From NCBI GenBank assembly GCA_949825025.1, contig OX463784.1, forward strand, positions 2,505,168-2,569,167: a DNA stretch of 64,000 nt, read 5' to 3'. The DNA is from Siphlonurus alternatus. Lineage: Eukaryota; Arthropoda; Insecta; Ephemeroptera; Siphlonuridae. The translations under genes were made by a program, and so were the position numbers. Every line of letters begins with the position of its first letter. Positions within the stretch are counted from its first letter, which is position 1. Positions 21,335 through 55,757 of the stretch are shown here, piece after piece. The notes under the pieces were generated by a model. The model searched no databases. It had not been told where the DNA came from and saw nothing but the letters and a program-made list of their open reading frames with translations.

Positions 21335-21736
21335 TAACGTTATAATCTCAAAGAAATAATATTTTGATGGGCCGCTTGGATTGGAATCACGCTGTGTAAA
21401 AAACATAAATGAATGGTCATGCGTATATAGCTACTTTAATTAATTAAATCATAATATATCTCGATACTTATTGAAAAAAAATTATATAAATTATACGCCG
21501 TGTTTATGGTATAATATGAGAAATAATTAAGGTCATGTTAATTAGGAAATGCCCTCGATGTTTTTATGCAAATTATATTAATTTATAAGCTTTATGTAAG
21601 TTTTTGTAATTGCAATAAAAATTGAAAAATAATTAATATTTTAATATTAATTTCTCCTAATTAGCATATACGTGATTTGTAAATGCAAATAAGTAGATAA
21701 GCTATAATAATAATTATCATACCACCATTTAGCTTT
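21335..21736. other. AT-rich spacer, nothing recognised
   Basis: Rich in AATTAAT words. No exon or RNA gene is visible. Confidence 0.5.
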
Positions 21737-21740
21737 TACA

Positions 21741-22095
21741 CAGGTAGCGTGAGATTCAGTGGACACATTGACCGGTTCATGTTAGATCACCGAAGTCAAG
21801 CAAAATCGAGTGTGATTTAGTACTTGGATGGGTGGACATTTTTTGAAGTAAAAATTACAGGTTAAATTTTATTCATCTCGCTTTCCACCCAGTGTATAAA
21901 TGATGCACTTGTGTGTGGTTCTCCAGGCTTTGGACATCACTTTGGTTCATTGATAAAAAGTAGAGGTGTCTGTCCTGACTGAGGTTTTCAACGGTTCCCT
22001 CATTCTCACCTCATATATAGATTGCGGGGATTTGTAACAGATCTTGTGGCCACCATCCTTTCCCTGCATGATACCTTATCCCTATTCCTATTTTT
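21741..22095 (+). mobile_element. 5S rRNA-derived SINE, copy 2
   Basis: GTTAGATCACCGAAGTCAAGC and TTAGTACTTGGATGGGTGG are 5S-type A-box and C-box promoter elements. They are followed by a body with GTGCTGTG-like words, CCTGACTGAGGTTTTCAACG (core domain) and TACCTTATCCCTATTCC. No poly-A tail remains. Close relative: 27549-27966. Confidence 0.8.
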
Positions 22096-22263
22096 AGATT
22101 TTGTTTTTTACTACGTTATCAGTAAACATAGCGATACGTAATGCCAAGGTCGTTCGGAACATTCTTTGTCCCACCTTCATAAATAAAATATATGACTTGC
22201 ATTATTAATAAACCGATGGAAAGGTCAAAAACTTACCAGCCCTCTATTTATGTATCTTATCTA

Positions 22264-22652
22264 CTGTTTTTTTTTTTTTATTATTTTTTTTTTATTTTTT
22301 AGCTTTTTAACTGAACCCTGTTATAGGGTACTGACCACAATTAGCTGACTGAATTTAACCTCCCGGCTCTTCACATACCCTACTTTTGTGGGTCCCTTCC
22401 AAACCGGGGCTGCCAATGGCCTAAGCAATCCATCCCAGCATTCGCCTGGTTGTGACTGAGGAAACCATGGAAACCTCAGTCAGGATGGTCGACAATTGAT
22501 GGAGGATGCCATCAATCACCTCCCGGATGTACGAGTAGGTGTTCTTTAGCAGCCGCCACTTGTGAAAAGTTTGGCGGTGCATGGCTGGGATCGAACTCAC
22601 GACCATCCGATTACGAATCAGAGGCGCATACCACTGCGTCAAGTGCCCGTTT
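22264..22652 (-). mobile_element. tRNA-derived SINE sharing the 5S-SINE core
   Basis: On the minus strand it starts CGGGCACTTGACGCAGTGG (A-box-like). It runs through CTCTGATTCGTAATCGG (a tRNA-like arm with CGT at the anticodon position) and GAGTTCGATCCC (B box). It then enters CCTGACTGAGGTTTCCATGG, the same core domain as the 5S-SINEs, and ends in an A-rich tail (22264-22300). It has a tRNA head but a 5S-SINE-type body. Confidence 0.8.
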
Positions 22653-23287
22653 TTTTGTTTTTTGTCGCTTTTTTGTTTATATTACATGGGTAAGAATTGA
22701 AATGAGTTATAAATTTTGCTTCTGTTCCGGCTTTTTATCTAAAAAATGGTGATATTTGTAAAAAAATAATTTCCATTCCTTCAATAATTGTAAATTTACC
22801 CATCAGTATATAATAAATATAGCATAAATTTGTGCTTGAACGACACATATATACGATAAAAGTCTGATATATATTATATGTACAGAGTAACTTCCTTAAT
22901 TTCCAAGTGATTATAGTAAATCGAGCTAAATTGAAGTGTTTTTAAGAAAATTATTGTTTGTAAAAAATTAATAAAGCTTAATCTCAGTTACTTCGGTTAT
23001 TTTTAAATAGTAAAATAAAAAAAAAAAAAAAAAAAATCTTTGACAATAATTTACATATACACCCAAGTTGAAATAAATTTCACCATTTAATATGATTTAA
23101 TCAAAATTATACGTCTCTCTTTATTTCCTCTTATTTTGCAACATTTTCCGAAGAAAGAAAAAGAGTATGCCTTCTTCTTTCTTCTTTTTTTTTTTTTTAG
23201 CATGAAATGTTGAAAAAATTGTCTCCATGCACTTTTCGCGCGACGAAAACGAAAAATAAGCTGGGGGCATACATGACCAAAATGTGT
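22653..23287. other. AT-rich intergenic stretch
   Basis: Includes a poly-A run at 23011-23036 and a T-run near 23190. A stretch at 23100-23280 (GCAACATTTTCCGAAG, GCGCGACGAAAACG) has a distant relative near 19350-19460. No gene. Confidence 0.5.
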
Positions 23288-23622
23288 CAATGGACAACAT
23301 ACATGAAAAAATTTTATTGCAGAAATTAATAGAGGGTACCAAATTATGCTACTTTGAATTTTTTCAGATTTTTTTTTAGACAAGGAACTATTTTTAAATA
23401 ATTATTGAAAGTCCTGTGATTTCAGATGGCACCCCTGCAGCCTTAATAAAAAGGATAGAGACTGGACGCCTATTGACGCCTCCAGGGGACGTGGCCGCAC
23501 TTTCAATAATTATTTAAAAATAATTCTGGGTCTCAAAAAAATCTGAAAGAATTCAGAGTAGCATAATTTGGTACCCTCTATTCATTTCTGCAATAAAAAA
23601 ATTTCATGTATGTTGTCCATTG
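23288..23622. mobile_element. Foldback family A, full-length copy
   Basis: 335 bp from CAATGGACAACATACATGAA to GTATGTTGTCCATTG. The arms pair along their full length around a GACGCC...CCAGGGGACGTGG centre. It serves as the best reference for this family's ends. Confidence 0.85.
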
Positions 23623-24452
23623 CCCCAAAATACCAACCAACCAACCGAAAAATAAGCTATTATATACAGTATATATACGTTTAGGGTTAAGGATGAGTGA
23701 ATTGAAGCTGGATTTTTTTCTACTAGAATAATATTGACGATTTGTTTTTACAAGAGTGAATATAAGAATATTAATATACAGTATTTTAAATAATACAATA
23801 TTATTACATATAATAGCCGCGTATAATACATAATATATACAGTATTATTAATATATGCGTGTAATATTTATATATATTCTTTATTTTAATCGCATATGTT
23901 ATATAATGTCTTGTAAAGTGAGATGAATGAATCTAAACAAAAGCGGGTAGTATAACAATAAAAGCAATCAATATCAATATATTATAATATATAAAGACCA
24001 TATATATATAGTTCAATCATGATATAAGACAACAACATGTTAGGAGAAGTTATTGATTGTTGCGATCGGAGCTCCTCAATCGTCCACCCACACTCCCAGC
24101 AAATTACAAAGAAGCCGCGCTCTGCATGCAACATTATTTAGTCAAATTATTTTAATATTCCTTCCGGAAATAGCCGAAAGTGTGAAGTTTGCAGCTCTTC
24201 TGTTTGTAACTCAATTTTGAAACTTACAGAGTGTTTTGAAGTAGAAGTACTGACTTATGTGTGAAAATATAACGCTGCATGAAATAAGAATAGAAAGACC
24301 AGAAACCTTAACACTTCCGGTTACTTCCGGAGGGAAATCTTGTAAATTTAACTGTACGTGGCTTGATATTTTATCAACGTATGTTAATTTTCAATTTAGA
24401 GCTCAAATTTCAATTTGGCATAAACAATGAAATTTCTGAAAATATATTATAC
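23623..24452. other. AT-rich intergenic stretch
   Basis: TATA-word rich (23760-24010). No coding signal, RNA gene or strong inverted repeat is seen. Confidence 0.5.
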
Positions 24453-24788
24453 AGTGGAGTATCGACCTCAAATTTTTTTTATTGTAAAAATGGATAGAGG
24501 GTGCAAAGTTATGCTACTCTGATTTTTTTTCAGATTTTTTATAGAGGCTAGAAAGTAGAGACTAGATAGTATTGCTAAAATTTTTTGCCGAGGCTGGATT
24601 TAAACCCACACCCCTTTTAGGTCCTATCTTTTTATTAAGAGAGGCGTCACTTTCTCTGTACTTTCAATAATTTTTTAAAAATAGTTTCCGGATTCTAAAA
24701 AAATTGAAAAAAAAAAAATCAGAGTAGCATAACTTTGCACCTTCTATCCATTTCTGCAATAAAAAATTTTGAGGTTGATACTCCATTG
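24453..24788. mobile_element. Foldback family A, subfamily with tRNA B-box-like centre
   Basis: Ends AGTGGAGTATCGACCTC and GAGGTTGATACTCCATTG. Arms contain GGATAGAGGGTGCAAAGTTA and its complement. The centre has GGATTTAAACCCACACC, a degenerate B box in minus orientation. Confidence 0.7.
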
Positions 24789-25795
24789 CTTCTACTCAAC
24801 TTTGTTACAATTTTATAATTATAATAATATATATATAATTAAAAAGTAGAAAGATGAAATTTTTTAATGATGAGTCAATAATAAAATTGTGATCACCAAA
24901 AATAGTGAGCATCTCAAATAAATAAGCTAAAAATATTCTATTTTGATTATTTTGCATTAAATTTATTGTGTACTCCAAAATTCCACATAAAATATGAAAT
25001 TATAATTCACATTATTAATATTATATATTATTTTAATTTTTCCTTTAAAATAAAAATGACGATCCATTATATAAAGCGAGCATGCACTATGCAGCCGCTC
25101 TTTATACTTTTACCAAAGTTGATAAGTTGATAATAATGATCATTTTACAAAAGTTGCTCATTTTTTTTTTTTTTTAATCTTTGAGAGGTGGTTATATATG
25201 AAGATATTGAAAAGTTCAACAATTCTCACGCTATTTTTCTGGGAGGAAAGAAGGAAATAAGAATCTATACGAAAATTCGTATAAGCTTATATATAATTTA
25301 ATGCAATGAAACACAAAACCCTTCTTTTTATTTTACTTTGCACCAATAAACTTTCGAGTTAATCGGGAGTATATTTTTCACATAAGCTCAATGATGCCAT
25401 GCACGATCTATCATTGCACTTTTCCTAAAGTTATATCTGTGCCACAAATCTTGGAATTTTAATTAAACACATTAAAAAGTTACCTCTGAAAATCTCTTGC
25501 TTCGTTCAGGACACTCGCAGCTCGGTCTTGGAAGTGAATTTTTGTCTGCCGATAGTCGAAGTAAACAACATCAAATTATTTATGTCCGCTGATAACACGG
25601 AGATAGCGAGCATCTCGGTCAAAAGTCAAGATGTAAAAAATTTATACTTGCAGATAATATTCAACTCCCAAACGAATTTATGTTATAATTTTATGTAATA
25701 TTTTCTATATTATAATATTTCTCTGTATTTATTTTATATAATAATGAGATATTAGATTGTGAAAATTTTAGTGGCTTAATCGAAAGAAGGGGTAA
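24789..25795. other. AT-rich intergenic stretch
   Basis: No feature apart from T- and A-runs. The stretch 25470-25650 is slightly richer in G+C, without a recognisable exon. Confidence 0.5.
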
Positions 25796-26075
25796 AAAAT
25801 GTAAAAATATAGTACTGTGAATTTTTTCAGATTTTTCTGAGACCGGGAACTATTTTTAAAAAAATTATTGAAAGTCTATTTTATGACGTCACGGGTGGCA
25901 CTGCCCTATCCTTTTTTTTAAGGAGTGCCGCCCGTGACGTCATCAAAATAGACTTTCAATAATTTTTTAAAAATAGTTCCCGGACTCTAAAAACTGAAAA
26001 AATCAGAGTATAGCATAACTTTGCACCCTCTATCCATTTCTGCAATTAGAAATTTTGAGATCGATGCTTTATAAT
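25796..26075. mobile_element. Foldback family A, CRE subfamily
   Basis: The arms meet at about 25915. They carry TGACGTCACGGG (25884) and CCCGTGACGTCA (25935), so the hairpin stem itself contains the CRE octamers. The outer right flank shows GCACCCTCTATCCATTTCTG. Confidence 0.75.
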
Positions 26076-26571
26076 TAATTTGAGCATAATGTTGTACTCC
26101 ATATTTAACTTTTTTTATTAGGGTATTCCATACATAGAACCCTGAAGAAGCTCAGATTTTTTTTAAACATTTCTACCTATACATAAAGCCTGATCTGAGG
26201 GTCAGTTCACCTGAGGAAGAGAGCGGTTGACTCTCGAAACATAGTGATATGTGTAGTACATTCAAGTGTTAGTGATGTGCACGAACACTAAGTGACCATC
26301 GCAACATACTGCACACAGAAGGATTACATCGAACACCGGCAAAGGTAAAGTCCCAAAAGTGAAATAAAATTCAATATGAATATCCTTTGCAAGAAAAAGT
26401 TATTTACTAATAGAAATTTAAATGTCTAAAATACTCCACATGTTCATCTTTCAGTTTCACTAAAATATTTAAATATTTCACTATTTAACTAAAATAAAAG
26501 TGAATATTTTAAATACACATAATATGTACATATTAAAATAATAATAATAAAAATTACAAAATTTCCTACCC
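26076..26571. other. AT-rich intergenic stretch
   Basis: A G+C-richer part at 26190-26350 (CCTGAGGAAGAGAGCGG) has no recognisable reading frame. Nothing else seen. Confidence 0.5.
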
Positions 26572-26593
26572 AGTACCCCGCCGTGAGCTGTAA

Positions 26594-27308
26594 CCCAGCT
26601 AGCACGAACAGGCCGGGCCAGAGCTGGCCCTCTGGTGGCCGTCTTGGCGAGCTTCTGGCTATGGCCTACCAGAAGCGGGCCATTCATTGGCCGTCTTACT
26701 GTCAGCCGTAAATGGCTTGCCAGACCTGGGCCGGACTGGGGCTTCAAACCACAAGCCGTAACAGGGACTTAGAATATTTTCAATAACATATTCACATAAT
26801 AAATAATAAGTAATTAACAATCGTTGTTACATAATTATTAACGTTTAAAAAATAAATGTAGCTAAAAACTTAGGTCGGAATAAAAATATTTTTGTTAAGT
26901 ATATATTCCAAATGTAAAGTTTATAAACCTAAATTTACCATTCTCTTCTAAGAAAGGCAGTGTCCTAGCGGTAAGGACCTTCAGCTGCGGATCCAAAGGT
27001 GCCGAGTTCGATTCTCTCCCCATCCAAATTTTTTACATTTTTTTTTTTTTGTTTTTTTGGGACCCAAATGCGTAGAAAATAATAAATAAACACAAAAAAA
27101 AAGGGGGGGAAGCAAATTTTACTGAAATAAAGGTGAAATGCAATGACCCTGGCCCGCCAAGCTTGGCCCAAGAACGGCAAAAACCTCTGGCCGTTTTAAG
27201 CCCAGCTTGCCATAAATTAAATGGCCCATGAATGGCTGACCAAGCGTCTGCCAATCTGGCATGCCAGAATCTGGCCAGGTCTTGGCCAGCTTCTGCGTGT
27301 TAGCTGGG
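26594..27308. mobile_element. TIR transposon (CCCAGCTAGCACG ends), GGCC-rich arms
   Basis: Left CCCAGCTAGCACG and right GCGTGTTAGCTGGG are inverted copies. Subterminal regions are full of TGGCC/GGCCA words in both orientations, giving many short hairpins. The open frames are by-products. A tRNA-like stretch lies at 26953-27028. No transposase coding, so non-autonomous. Confidence 0.65.
26953..27028 (+). tRNA. tRNA-like sequence, probably a pseudo-tRNA
   Basis: AAGGCAGTGTCCTAGCGGTAAGGA has an A-box feel, and GAGTTCGATTC is a B box at the right distance. The acceptor arms (AAGGCAG against CTCCCCAT) do not pair well and the anticodon arm is ambiguous, so it is more likely a SINE head or relic than a functional tRNA gene. 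Confidence 0.3.
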
Positions 27309-27548
27309 AAGCTCTTAGGGGTGTATCCTTGAAAAAAAAAAAAAAAACGTTGCTGTTTTCTCGTTGCAGGAGGTTATACAACTTGTCTAGCGTTCGCGTG
27401 TGGCGGGTTGCAGTTCACACAAACGTAGAAAAATCATTTTTCACTGCTCAAAATAGCAATCTCATTCAGGAAAAACAAAAAAAATTATTTTCTGTGTTAA
27501 AATACAGGATAAATACTGCAAAATTGCTTGTAAATTGTATTTATTTGT

Positions 27549-27966
27549 GAAAATAGGTCGAGCGTGGCGCAGTGCATTGACCGGTTCTCGTTAGATCACC
27601 GAAGTCAGGCTACGTCGAGCGTGGTTAGTACTTGCATGGATGGGTGACCGTTTCAAGTAAAAAATACGCTGCTCCCTCCCTGGGGTAAATTTGTCTCACT
27701 TTCTACCCAGTGCAGTGATGCACTTGTGTGTGGTTCCCCAGGCTTTGGACATCGCTTTGCATGGTCCATTGAGAAAAAGTAGAGGTGTTCCGTCCTGACT
27801 GAGGTTTTCCACGGTTCCCTCAGTCTCACCTCAGCGAATGCTGGGACGCGTAAGCATGCAGGCCGTGGCCACTATCCGTTCCCTACCTTATCCCTACCCA
27901 GTAGACCCCGCCGCGAGCTGTAAGCTCTTAGGGGTGTATCCTTGTAAAAAAAAAAAAAAAAAAAAG
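27549..27966 (+). mobile_element. 5S rRNA-derived SINE, best copy, with poly-A tail
   Basis: GTTAGATCACCGAAGTCAGG and GTGGTTAGTACTTGCATGGA, then TGGGTGACCG, reproduce a 5S-type internal promoter. Next comes a body with the CCTGACTGAGGTTTTCCACG core, GCGAATGCTGGGA and TATCCCTACCC. It ends GTGTATCCTTGT plus about 20 As. Length about 417 bp. Confidence 0.85.
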
Positions 27967-28303
27967 TTTATGAGAAAAGAATTTAATTTTATATTTTAGC
28001 GCTCGATCAGCTGATCGAAAAAAATGAGTCAAAATAGTATCTAAAATTAAAAATTATGCTTAAATTAATTATGTTTTGGTTCATATTTTTATAAAAAAAT
28101 GAATTTAGAACTAAATTTATACAAAATCAATTCATTTCATCTGAAAGAAAATAATTTATTTCCCAACTTTTGTTCTGGAAGTAATTTAGAATATGAATCA
28201 CGTAGTACCGCACTGCGATCAATTTCTTCTGCTGATGCATCAATAACGACGTCTGCAAATTCTTCGATTTCTGCCGTCTCTCAGCTAAATTTATCCAGCC
28301 AGG

Positions 28304-50804
<22,501 letters not shown>

Positions 50805-51709
50805 AATTAGAACACAGCGTAAGTAGAGCACAGAGGTCACCTTGAACCTGTCAGTACCTTCGTAGAGTCAAGTCAGCTGATTTTGTAACCACCGTACTAT
50901 CCAAACCTATGTAAAAAGAAATACTTAAAATTGCTTTTTTTTTTTTTTTTTTTTTTTTTAGAGGAAAATAAGCTCTTAATTCATCATCAGAAGACCTCTA
51001 AATGGAGGGGTAGGAGATGATTTTAAGAGTTTTAATTCAAATTTTCTAACATGGTGACTTATATATGGTGAAATTTTTACACAAGGGAACACTTGAAGCC
51101 TCTATTTCAAGTGAGTGTGATGCTCATTTGTGTCGCTAAGGTCCATCTTGCACTTGAAAATGAAGCAAAGTCTTTTTTTTTTTAACTTTTCTCAGTTATA
51201 AATGATATGAAAAATTTAAACCTTGCATTATCTTCTATATTTTTCAGTTTGGACTGAAAAGAATTTTCCCCAAAAACTCTTCAAAATCAGCTGACTTGAA
51301 GCCTTTATTAACATCGTTTCATTTTTTTTCTTTCCTTTTAATAGTGCAATTTTAAATTCTATAAATTTTTGTTGACAATAATTTTGTTCAACAATCAATT
51401 TCTGTGATTTTTATAATTATTGTCAATGTTTCGAAATTTTTTTTCCCTACTCTGTGCTCAAAGAAAAGTATTTCAATTAAAAGACATCCTTGTACATTAC
51501 GTCAGAGTTTAGGTAAGCAAGCTAGTTTGTTGTTAGATTGTGGAATTTTGTTTTAAATACGAATCTGAACCTTTTGACGAAGCTAAATAAGGCTCAGATT
51601 TCAATAAGAATATTTAAGAAAATGTGACTAAAGAGTACCAAATATTTAAAATGTGATCATGCATTCCATTCTAATTAGACAAATTGTTAAGAAAAATGAA
51701 CAAACTGCA
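50805..51709 (+). other. NSF 3' flank / probable 3' UTR
   Basis: AT-rich, with a T-run at 50934-50959. No consensus AATAAA is evident, so the transcript end is not set. AATAAA at about 55336 is the first clear one I noticed, implausibly far. Confidence 0.4.
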
Positions 51710-52395
51710 TGGATTTTTTTATTACAGAAATGAATAGAGGGTAACAAATTATGCTACTCTGATTTTTTTAGAGCCCGGAAACTATTATTGAAAGTATAGA
51801 GAGAGGTGTAACCTGTTAAGGGTGCAAGACCACCTAATGCCACGGGGTTGACAGCGCCATCTCTTGATAAATTGGTTTTTAATTTCTTACGGGCAGCGTT
51901 TTTAGAGTATCGACTTGAAACTTAATTAAGGTAGGGACATTAACACTTTTGAAACGCAGAAAAAATTTCATTGTCGTAGATGAAACCAATTTTTAAATTC
52001 ACATCCAAAACTGGTTTGGTTCCCGCTATTGGCAGACGGGAGGGAACCAAACCAGTTTTGGATGTGAATTTAAAAATTGGTTTCATCTATGACAATGAAA
52101 TTTTTTCTGCGTTTCAAAAGTGTTAATGTCCCTACCTTAATTAAGTTTCAAATCGATACTCTAAAAACGCTGCCCGTAAGAAATTAAAAACCAATTTATC
52201 AAGAGATGGCGCTGTCAACCCCGTGGCCTTAGGTGGTATTGCACCCTTAATAAAAGATTTAAAAGAGGCGTACAGTGGGTTCAAACCCAACCTCAGTAAA
52301 ACTTTTTAGCAATACTTTCCGGCCTCTAAAAAATCAGAGTAATATAATTTAATGCCCTCTATTCCTTTCTGCAATAAAAATATGCAAGTTGTCCA
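51710..52395. mobile_element. Foldback family A hosting a TTAA palindrome
   Basis: Left half 51710-51815 (TTACAGAAATGAATAGAGGGT) and right half 52251-52395, including GGGTTCAAACCCAACC, a B box at about 52276-52286. Split by the 51816-52250 element. Confidence 0.75.
51816..52250. mobile_element. Near-perfect TTAA palindrome, GGGTGCAAGACC family
   Basis: TTAAGGGTGCAAGACCACC and GGTGGTATTGCACCCTTAA bound 435 bp. The arms of about 205 bp are almost identical over their whole length and meet at CCCGCTATTGGCAGACGGGA. There is no loop beyond this dozen bases. It is the most symmetric structure in the window. Confidence 0.92.
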
Positions 52396-52850
52396 ATAAT
52401 AAATTTTAATTTAATTTGGTACCGCAGTCTAAATTAAAAATAAACTATCAAATAATTAATTGTTATAAACACGGTATTCATTGACTGAATACCAACAACT
52501 TATAGTTCATCAAAATAAAAATACTTCCAATATATTTGCCTTGAGTGATATAAAAAAAAACTTTTAAATCAGTGTCTATTAAAATAACGGCATTCTTACT
52601 CAATTTCTATCATTTGAAAAACGTAAATAAAATATTCATATCAATATTGAGTGCATCGTTTGTAGTCAAATGTTGGCTGCAAAGTTATAACAACCCTTTT
52701 TTCATATTTATTTCAGAGTCCAGAAAATATTTTTAAAAAAATATTGAAAAATGCATTTGGGCACTTTAAGATGCTCGAAAAATATGGCCGTCAATATTTT
52801 CAATTTTTTAAAAAATGCATCCTGTACTCTGAAACAATGGATTAGAGATC
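52396..52850. other. AT-rich intergenic stretch
   Basis: An imperfect hairpin at about 52720-52840 (CAGAGTCCAGAAAATATTTTT with its complement). Nothing else. Confidence 0.5.
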
Positions 52851-53155
52851 TCAACAATTTTTATTGCAGAAATGGATAGAGGGTGCAAAGATATGTTATT
52901 CTGATTTTGTCAGATTTTTTAGAGCCCGGGAACTATTTTAAAAAAATTTATTAAAATTTCATTTTCTGACATTATGAGATGGTATTCTTTTTTATAAGGA
53001 GTGACCTCTAGTGACATCATAAAGTTAATTTTAAAAAAAAAATAGTTCCCAGATTCTAAGAAAGAAAAAAAAAAAAAAAAAAAAAAAAGAGTAGCATAAC
53101 TTTGTACCCTGTATCCATTTCTGCAACAAAAATTATTGAGATCAATCAATACTCC
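52851..53155. mobile_element. Foldback family A copy
   Basis: ATTGCAGAAATGGATAGAGG to CCATTTCTGCAAC, arms around GAGCCCGGGAACTATTT. The core has TGACATTATGAG/GTGACATCAT, decayed forms of the CRE pair. Confidence 0.7.
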
Positions 53156-53534
53156 TTTAGAAAAAATTGAGCAACATTTAAAGAGTAATAATTTTTTTAA
53201 AGTCCTCGCAACTGTATTCATTGGAGATAAAAAAATTCATAAATATGATTTTGTTTCCTTAGCAATAATTACGGAGTGCACTAGTCTAATTACCAAGTCT
53301 AATTACGTAGTCTGCACGGTAGAGTGACGGTAGCTAAATGTGAAATAGCGAGAGAGACGGTCGTTGAAAAATAATGTCTTTCAGGCCATGCGTTTGAAAC
53401 TAATTATAAAAATGTATTTATAATAATACATAAGGGTCTATTTAATTTAAAGTACTTAACATCTAATGGACAACCTGTGATTTTAGTGTATTATGTTTTT
53501 CTTATTAAAAATATGTAACATTGGAAAACCAAAT
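53156..53534. other. Intergenic stretch
   Basis: Nothing recognised, apart from a family A-like terminal word (AATGGACAACCTG) at 53466. Confidence 0.45.
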
Positions 53535-53887
53535 TAAATTTTATTGCAGAAATGGATAGAGTGTGCAAAGTTATGCTATCCTGATTCTTTTCAAAATTTT
53601 TAAAGACCCAGAACTGTTTTAAAAAAATTATTGAAAGTTCTTTTTTTGACGTCACGCTACGGCAAGTCCTATCCTTTTCTTAAGGAGAGACGCCTCGTGA
53701 CGTCACTAAAAGAATTTTTAATAATTTTTTAAAAGCAATTCCCAGCCTGTAAAAAATTTGAAAAAATCAAGGTAGAATAACTTTGCACCCTCTATCCATT
53801 TATGTAATAAAAAATTATTTGAAGTCCTTTGTCCAAACCATTAAATAATATACAGTATAACTATAATTTCATGTAGGTTGTCCATTA
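53535..53887. mobile_element. Foldback family A, CRE subfamily
   Basis: Arms with TGGATAGAG.GTGCAAAG. The two TGACGTCA octamers at 53647 and 53698 lie in opposing arms. The right flank carries a second family terminus, TTTCATGTAGGTTGTCCATT. Confidence 0.7.
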
Positions 53888-54699
53888 ATTTACTTATTTA
53901 TTTATTATTGATGATTTACTGATCTCGTAAGCTATTTTAGTTTATAAGATGTAAATATGAACAATATTTATTGTTATTATGTCATAGTTTTTAAATTCAA
54001 GTCGGAACAGAGAAGTTGTGGTCTGACTTTGAGTTTTAATCCACGGACATAAAATAGTTTTGTAAAAAATCTTCTCATCTCTCTCTGAATGTCTTAAACA
54101 CCAAGAATTAAATTTTTGGTTGTAAAAAAAAATATTAATAATAATAATTGTTAATAAAAATGGTTAAATTTTTAAAACCAAAAATCTTGTTGTTTGTTAA
54201 AATAATTCATTAATACATTCCAAAACTGTGAAAATTATTACCAATTAAAACGTATAGATATATAAAAATGGTTAAAATATATTAATAAATTGCTATATTG
54301 GACAAATTATTAAAATTATATTATGAATTGTTGATATAAAAAAATTGAAACTATAAAATTTTACCAAATTATAAACACTAGTGAAAATAATTAGTAAATT
54401 AAAAAAAATATAATCAGTACATATATCTTTACTCCAATCCACCGGCTCAACTAAATAATTTATTACATGTGTACCAAATTGCTATTTAATTAACAGAAAT
54501 ATCAAATTGAATTTTGTTTAACGGCAGAAGTTTTGCAGCAATATTTTCCTTCGCTATAAAATCATGACACTGAATGTTTGAGTCATCGTTGCTTCAAAAT
54601 GTTTTTCTTGAATCCTTTCCTTGACGATGGAGTCTTTTAATTTATTCTTCCATTCATATCTTTTCTTGCGCACATAATGGTAGTGTGTGGCGGAGAAAA
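53888..54699. other. AT-rich intergenic stretch
   Basis: Over 80% A+T around 54120-54420. No exon or RNA gene seen. Confidence 0.5.
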
Positions 54700-54800
54700 G
54701 TGGAAAGAGTCATCATAGAAGGTTCAGTAGCCAGTTCATTAGACTCCTGACGACGAGCTGGTTCCATTGGACTGGCTACTGAACCTTCTATGACAATTCC
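54700..54800. repeat. Hairpin, copy of the NSF intron 4 element
   Basis: GTCATCATAGAAGGTTCAGT and ACTGAACCTTCTATGAC pair through CCAGT..ACTGG around GACTCCTGACGACGAGCTGG. Stem of about 30 bp. Confidence 0.85.
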
Positions 54801-54830
54801 TTCCAAAATTGCAGATTATTTATCTGGTCG

Positions 54831-55005
54831 TATTGTTCGTAACAATGTGCTCTTTGTCTACCATGATCTTGTGCAACAACAATGAGCTGTCTGCTATTTC
54901 AGGTGAGCACAACAATGAACTGTAAATTGTGCTCATTGTTGCATTCACCTGATGTAACAGACAGCTCATTGTTGCACAAGATCATTGACAGCTCATTATT
55001 ACAGA
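54831..55005. mobile_element. Family I palindrome, copy 2
   Basis: ATCTTGTGCAACAACAATGAG...TTTCAGGTGAGCAC pairs with the second half GTGCTCATTGTTGCATTCACC...TGTTGCACAAGAT. Same organisation as 31105-31307. Confidence 0.75.
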
Positions 55006-55383
55006 CAAGAGACAAATTCTTTTCTTAAAATATTTCAGCAAATTGAACGCAATTCAGTGTCTATGAAAAGTATCATGTGATTATTTGTAGTAACAATGTG
55101 TTATTTATTATGTTGTTATGTTTTTACCTATGTGTTATTTGATCAGCAAAGTATGATTCTAAAATATGTGAGCGTAGTTTATTGTAATTTATGTATATGT
55201 TATTATTATTATTGTAAATGTGTATATTAAAAATAATTTAGAAATATATTATAGAAAATTTGTTATTTAATATTTTTTTTATATATATTTTTGTTAATTT
55301 GAATATTTTTAGGTGAAAATTGTCTGAAAATTGGTCCATGAATAAAATAAACCTTTTTTACAAAAGAAAAATCTGAGTTTTGG

Positions 55384-55757
55384 GTTAAGGTAGAGATAAT
55401 ACGTATCAGCTGGCCCAATGCTAAAAAAGTCCCATTCATAAAAATTATGAAAAAAATTTAAAATGTTCTCCTCAACATCCCCTATCAGTAGGTAAAATAT
55501 CAGGTATACAAAAACGAGCTAGTTTTCGAGTTATTAATTTTTAAAGTTGACTAATTTAACATGGAAGTTCCATTTTTCCATGTTAAATTAGAGAACTTTA
55601 AAAATTAATTACTCGAAAACTAGCTCGTTTTTGTACACCTGATTTTTTACCTACTGATAGGGGATGTAGAGGAGAACATTTTAAATTTTTTTCATAATTT
55701 TTATGAATGGGATTTTTTTAGCATTACTCCAGCTGATACATATTATCTCTACCTTAA
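55384..55757. mobile_element. TTAA palindrome, GGTAGAGATAAC family
   Basis: TTAAGGTAGAGATAATACGT to ACATATTATCTCTACCTTAA. Arms meet at CATGGAAGTTCCATTTTTCCATG. Same subfamily as the outer layer of the giant palindrome and 40257-40592. Confidence 0.9.

Larger units (their letters stand above)
26572..27345 (+). mobile_element. 5S-SINE tail interrupted by a TIR transposon
   Basis: 26572-26593 (CCGCCGTGAGCTGTAA) and 27309-27345 (GCTCTTAGGGGTGTATCCTTG then poly-A) are the two halves of the tail sequence that is continuous at 27905-27965. The interruption at 26594-27308 is a separate element. Confidence 0.75.

Noticed and set aside
26953..27028. Functional tRNA gene
   Set aside because: A and B boxes are present but the acceptor stem does not pair; kept only as a low-confidence tRNA-like feature.
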